DNA of 64,000 bases, taken from positions 1 to 64,000 of the forward strand of contig NZ_KV823424.1 in the NCBI RefSeq assembly GCF_001815935.1, given 5' to 3'. This document shows, piece by piece, positions 61,579 through 64,000 of this stretch (its first letter is position 1; each line of letters starts with the position of its first letter). The translations under genes were made by a program, and so were the position numbers. The notes beneath the pieces were generated by a model. The model did not search any database and had not been told where the DNA came from. It was given only the letters and a program-made list of their open reading frames with translations. The stretch is from Corynebacterium sp. HMSC04H06. GTDB taxonomy: Bacteria; Actinomycetota; Actinomycetes; Mycobacteriales; Mycobacteriaceae.

Positions 61579-63036
61579 ATGGCGGCTGAGGCGAACGCGA
61601 GTTTCGACAGCTTTGACGACGGGTATATCCCGCCGGAACCGCCGGACGAGGGCGGCTACCGCAGCTATTCCCGTCCGGCCAAGCGCGGCGGCCGGGAGGA
61701 ATTCAACCAGCTGGCGGAGTACCGGCACCCGCCGGCCAACAAGGACGCCGAGCAGGGCGTTTTAGGCTCCATGCTGTTAAACCCCAGCACGCTGATCGAG
61801 GTCATCGAGGAGCTGGACCCGGAGGATTTCTACTACCCGGCGCACAGCATCATCTACCACGCCATGCTGGACCTGTACTCGGAGAACAAGCGGATCGACC
61901 CGGTCATCCTGGCCTCCCGGCTGGACCGTTCGCACGATCTGGAGCGCGTCGGCGGCGCGCCGTACCTGCACACGCTGCTGTCCAGCGTGCCGACCGCCGC
62001 TAACGCACGCTACTACGCCGAGATCGTGGCGGAAAAGGCGGTGCTGCGCCGCCTGGTGGACGCCGGCACCCGCGTGGTGGAGCTCGGCTTCGAGGGCACC
62101 GAGGACCAGGAGCTGGAGGGGCTGCTGGACAGCGCCCAGCAGCAGGTCTTCGCGGTCGCGCAGAAGAAGACCGCAGAGGACTACCACGTCCTGGGCGATC
62201 TGATTACGCCCACCATTGATGAGCTCACGGAGCTGCAAAACGGCGGCCAGGAAACCGGCGTGCCGACCGGCTTCTACGACCTGGACAAGCTCACCCACGG
62301 CCTGCGCGCCGGGCAGATGATCATCATCGCGGCCCGCCCGGGCGTCGGTAAGTCGACGCTGGCCATGGACTTCATGCGCTCGGCCTCCCTGGCCCACGGC
62401 CGCACGTCCGTCATCTTCTCTCTGGAGATGTCCGCGTCCGAAATCGTCATGCGCTTGCTCTCCGCCGAGTCCGAGGTCAAGCTGTCGGACATGCGCGGCG
62501 GCAACGTCAGCGGCGATGACTGGACCAAGATCAATGACACCCTGAACCGCATCCAGGACGCGCCGCTGTTTATCGATGACTCGCCGAACCTGACGATGAT
62601 GGAAATCCGCACCAAGGCCCGCCGCCTCAAGCAGCAGCACGGCCTGGATCTTATCGTGCTGGACTACCTGCAGCTGATGTCCTCGGGCAAGAAGGTCGAG
62701 TCCCGCCAGCAAGAGGTCAGTGAGTTCTCCCGCTCCCTGAAGCTTCTGGCCAAGGAGCTGGAAGTGCCCGTCATCGCCATCTCCCAGCTGAACCGTGGTC
62801 CGGAGGCCCGTACCGACAAGCGCCCGCAGCTGGCCGACCTGCGTGAGTCCGGCTCCCTTGAGCAGGACGCGGATATGGTCATGCTGCTCTACCGCCCGGA
62901 CTCCCAGGACCGCGACAACGAGCGCGCCGGCGAGGCCGACATCATCCTGGCCAAGCACCGTGGCGGCCCCATCGGCGACGTTGGCGTCGCCCACCAGCTG
63001 CACTACTCCCGGTTTGTCAACATGGGGCACGGGTAG
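61579..63036 (+). CDS. dnaB: replicative DNA helicase DnaB
   Basis: 485 residues. N-terminal domain (PPANKDAEQGVLGSMLLNP), linker helix and RecA-like domain with Walker A ARPGVGKSTLAMDF (about 252-265), Walker B DLIVLDYLQLMS and the arginine region VAHQLHYSRFV at the end. No intein is present. ATG 61579 has AAGGGGAG 11 nt upstream; an in-frame GTG at 61558 is less likely. Hexameric helicase at replication forks. Confidence 0.96.
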   Translation: MAAEANASFDSFDDGYIPPEPPDEGGYRSYSRPAKRGGREEFNQLAEYRHPPANKDAEQGVLGSMLLNPSTLIEVIEELDPEDFYYPAHSIIYHAMLDLYSENKRIDPVILASRLDRSHDLERVGGAPYLHTLLSSVPTAANARYYAEIVAEKAVLRRLVDAGTRVVELGFEGTEDQELEGLLDSAQQQVFAVAQKKTAEDYHVLGDLITPTIDELTELQNGGQETGVPTGFYDLDKLTHGLRAGQMIIIAARPGVGKSTLAMDFMRSASLAHGRTSVIFSLEMSASEIVMRLLSAESEVKLSDMRGGNVSGDDWTKINDTLNRIQDAPLFIDDSPNLTMMEIRTKARRLKQQHGLDLIVLDYLQLMSSGKKVESRQQEVSEFSRSLKLLAKELEVPVIAISQLNRGPEARTDKRPQLADLRESGSLEQDADMVMLLYRPDSQDRDNERAGEADIILAKHRGGPIGDVGVAHQLHYSRFVNMGHG

Positions 63037-63554
63037 GCGCCTGCCAGGTCGACGACCTTGTCCGCGTCGCCCAGGCGCGGGCCCAGTGCCACGAGCGCGA
63101 CGAAAACTGCGGTCAGGGCGAAGGACAGCCCCCGCCAGACGGGGTAGGCCCTACGGCCGCAGGCGCGCGCGATCAGCGCGCCTATGAGCGCCCCCAGGGT
63201 GTTAAACAACAAGTCATCGATGTCGGTGCGCCCCAGCGCGCCCAGGTACTGGACCACCTCGACGGCCAGACTCACCGCGAAGCCGCAGGCGGTCACCTTG
63301 CGCACGCTGGGTACCAGGATGAAGGCCAGCACCCCGAAGGGGACGAAGAAGGCCGTGTTGCCGGCGTACTCAAAAAGCGGGGCAAACCAGGTGGAGCCGG
63401 CGAATTCGTCGAAGGGGATCAAGTGTAGTTCCCGTACCCGCTGGCGCGCCGGGTCCCAGAGATAGCCGATCTGGTAGAAGGGCTTCAGGGTGGTGATGGC
63501 CACCATCACGGTGAGGTAGCACAGCAGAGACAGCCAGGTACGCATGAAAGCCAT
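63003..63554 (-). CDS. VanZ-like membrane protein (second copy)
   Basis: 183 residues. Same signatures as the copy at 39894: YAGNTAFFVPFGVLAFIL (G-N-x-x-x-F-x-P-x-G) and SLAVEVVQYLGALGRTDIDDLLFNTLGALIGALI. Four to five helices. Its 3' end overlaps the 3' end of dnaB by 34 bp on the opposite strand. ATG 63554, alternative 63545. Confidence 0.82.
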   Translation of the reverse strand: MAFMRTWLSLLCYLTVMVAITTLKPFYQIGYLWDPARQRVRELHLIPFDEFAGSTWFAPLFEYAGNTAFFVPFGVLAFILVPSVRKVTACGFAVSLAVEVVQYLGALGRTDIDDLLFNTLGALIGALIARACGRRAYPVWRGLSFALTAVFVALVALGPRLGDADKVVDLAGAYPCPMLTNRE

Positions 63555-63603
63555 TAAAGCACATAGCGCCGGTTAGTCTGGGCGGCGTGGACGGTGGCGG
63601 CGG

Positions 63604-64000
63604 CTAGTTGGCTAGTTCCTTGTTCGCCTGTTCCGGCAAGGCCCAGGCTGCCGCGGCGGCTATGGCGAAGGAGACGGCGAAAAGGACAAAGAGCCAGGGG
63701 GCGCCGGCCGCGGCCACGATGGGTGGCACGATAAGCGGGGCGGCGATGGAGGCCAGCCGGCCGAATCCGGCGGCCGCCCCCGTGCCGCGACCGCGCAGGC
63801 GGGTGGGGTAGAGCTCCGGGCCGATGGCGTAGAGAGCGCCCCAGGCACCCAGGTTGAAAAACGACAGCAGGCAGCCGGCGAGGATGATGAGCACCTCCGT
63901 GCTGGCCCAGCCGTAGAGACCGGCGGCAAGCGCGGAGCCCACCAGGAAGACGGTAAGGGTGGCCCGCCGCCCCCAGACCTCAATGAGCCAGGCGGCCGCA
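63604..64000 (-). CDS. C-terminal part of an MFS transporter (cut by the window edge)
   Basis: The frame is open through the window end. The visible 131 residues contain the MFS/sugar-porter motif AAWLIEVWGRRATLTVFLVG (D/E-x-x-G-R-R), followed by LYAIGPELYPTRLRGRGTGAAAGFGRL (P-E-x-x-P-T-x-x-R-x-x-G), typical of the second half of sugar and aromatic-acid transporters. Two to three helices follow and the protein ends at 63604. Confidence 0.8.
   Translation of the reverse strand, partial: AAAWLIEVWGRRATLTVFLVGSALAAGLYGWASTEVLIILAGCLLSFFNLGAWGALYAIGPELYPTRLRGRGTGAAAGFGRLASIAAPLIVPPIVAAAGAPWLFVLFAVSFAIAAAAAWALPEQANKELAN

Noticed and set aside
1..64000. CRISPR array, prophage, integrase or complete insertion sequence
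   Set aside because: No regular repeats, phage genes, transposase or terminal inverted repeats with target duplications were found.

Overview
This window is an origin-proximal stretch of a high-GC Corynebacterium chromosome (about 60-65% G+C by eye). The genus is inferred from the gene content and order: pcnA at one end, the whole trp operon with its leader peptide, ino1 followed by a MarR regulator and a two-domain universal stress protein, and ponA / GT87 / rpsF-ssb-rplI / dnaB at the other end. This is the arrangement left of oriC in C. glutamicum, and many promoters have a -10 hexamer 6-8 nt before the start codon (leaderless initiation). dnaA and dnaN are not in the window. Five parS-like ParB sites between 4.7 and 20.6 kb fit the ori-proximal parS cluster known in corynebacteria.

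Layout. 0-9.3 kb: the start of a divergent gene cut by the window edge, pcnA-yqgE, a branched-chain amino acid exporter pair (azlC frameshifted, azlD intact), an SBF-like transporter, a Rieske lipoprotein, an SdpI-like membrane protein, a dicarboxylate/amino acid symporter and an MMPL transporter. 9.3-16.3 kb: trpL-E-G-D-CF-B-A on the minus strand with a full transcription attenuator. 16.3-22 kb: YbaN-like protein, a GabD-type aldehyde dehydrogenase, a small lower-GC pair (secreted protein plus membrane protein), a flavin reductase and a frameshifted second aldehyde dehydrogenase. 22-30 kb: a ferric-iron type ABC importer, a DUF3500-like remnant, PhoD and a surface-anchored metallophosphatase (frameshifted). 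30-38 kb: leuS, a siderophore ABC importer with candidate DtxR boxes, a truncated beta-propeller remnant and a Fic protein. 38-48 kb: an acryloyl-CoA reductase-type enzyme, VanZ-like protein, a flavin monooxygenase joined to a ChrSA-like two-component system, a divergent HrtBA-like heme exporter, a YwaF-like protein, Nnr and a Nei/Fpg glycosylase. 48-64 kb: DUF1846 protein, tRNA hydroxylase TrhO, a structured intergenic region with four perfect DnaA boxes, rplI-ssb-rpsF, a small membrane protein, GT87, ponA, DUF5318, ino1, malR-like gene, usp, dnaB, a second VanZ protein and an MFS transporter cut by the window edge.

Most striking observations: (i) four perfect and several near-perfect DnaA boxes lie between two converging genes (51.48-51.77 kb), where they cannot be a gene promoter and there is no dnaA; (ii) parS sites are written inside trpB and trpC codons, both reading Val-Ser-Arg-Glu-Thr, and another is the core of a 32-bp perfect palindrome; (iii) four helically phased half-sites lie between the chrS-like and hrtB-like genes; (iv) three genes (azlC, an aldehyde dehydrogenase, a phosphatase) each carry a single one-base frameshift in or near a G/C run, which are either sequencing errors or real inactivation/phase variation. 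No tRNA, rRNA, CRISPR array, prophage or complete insertion sequence was seen.
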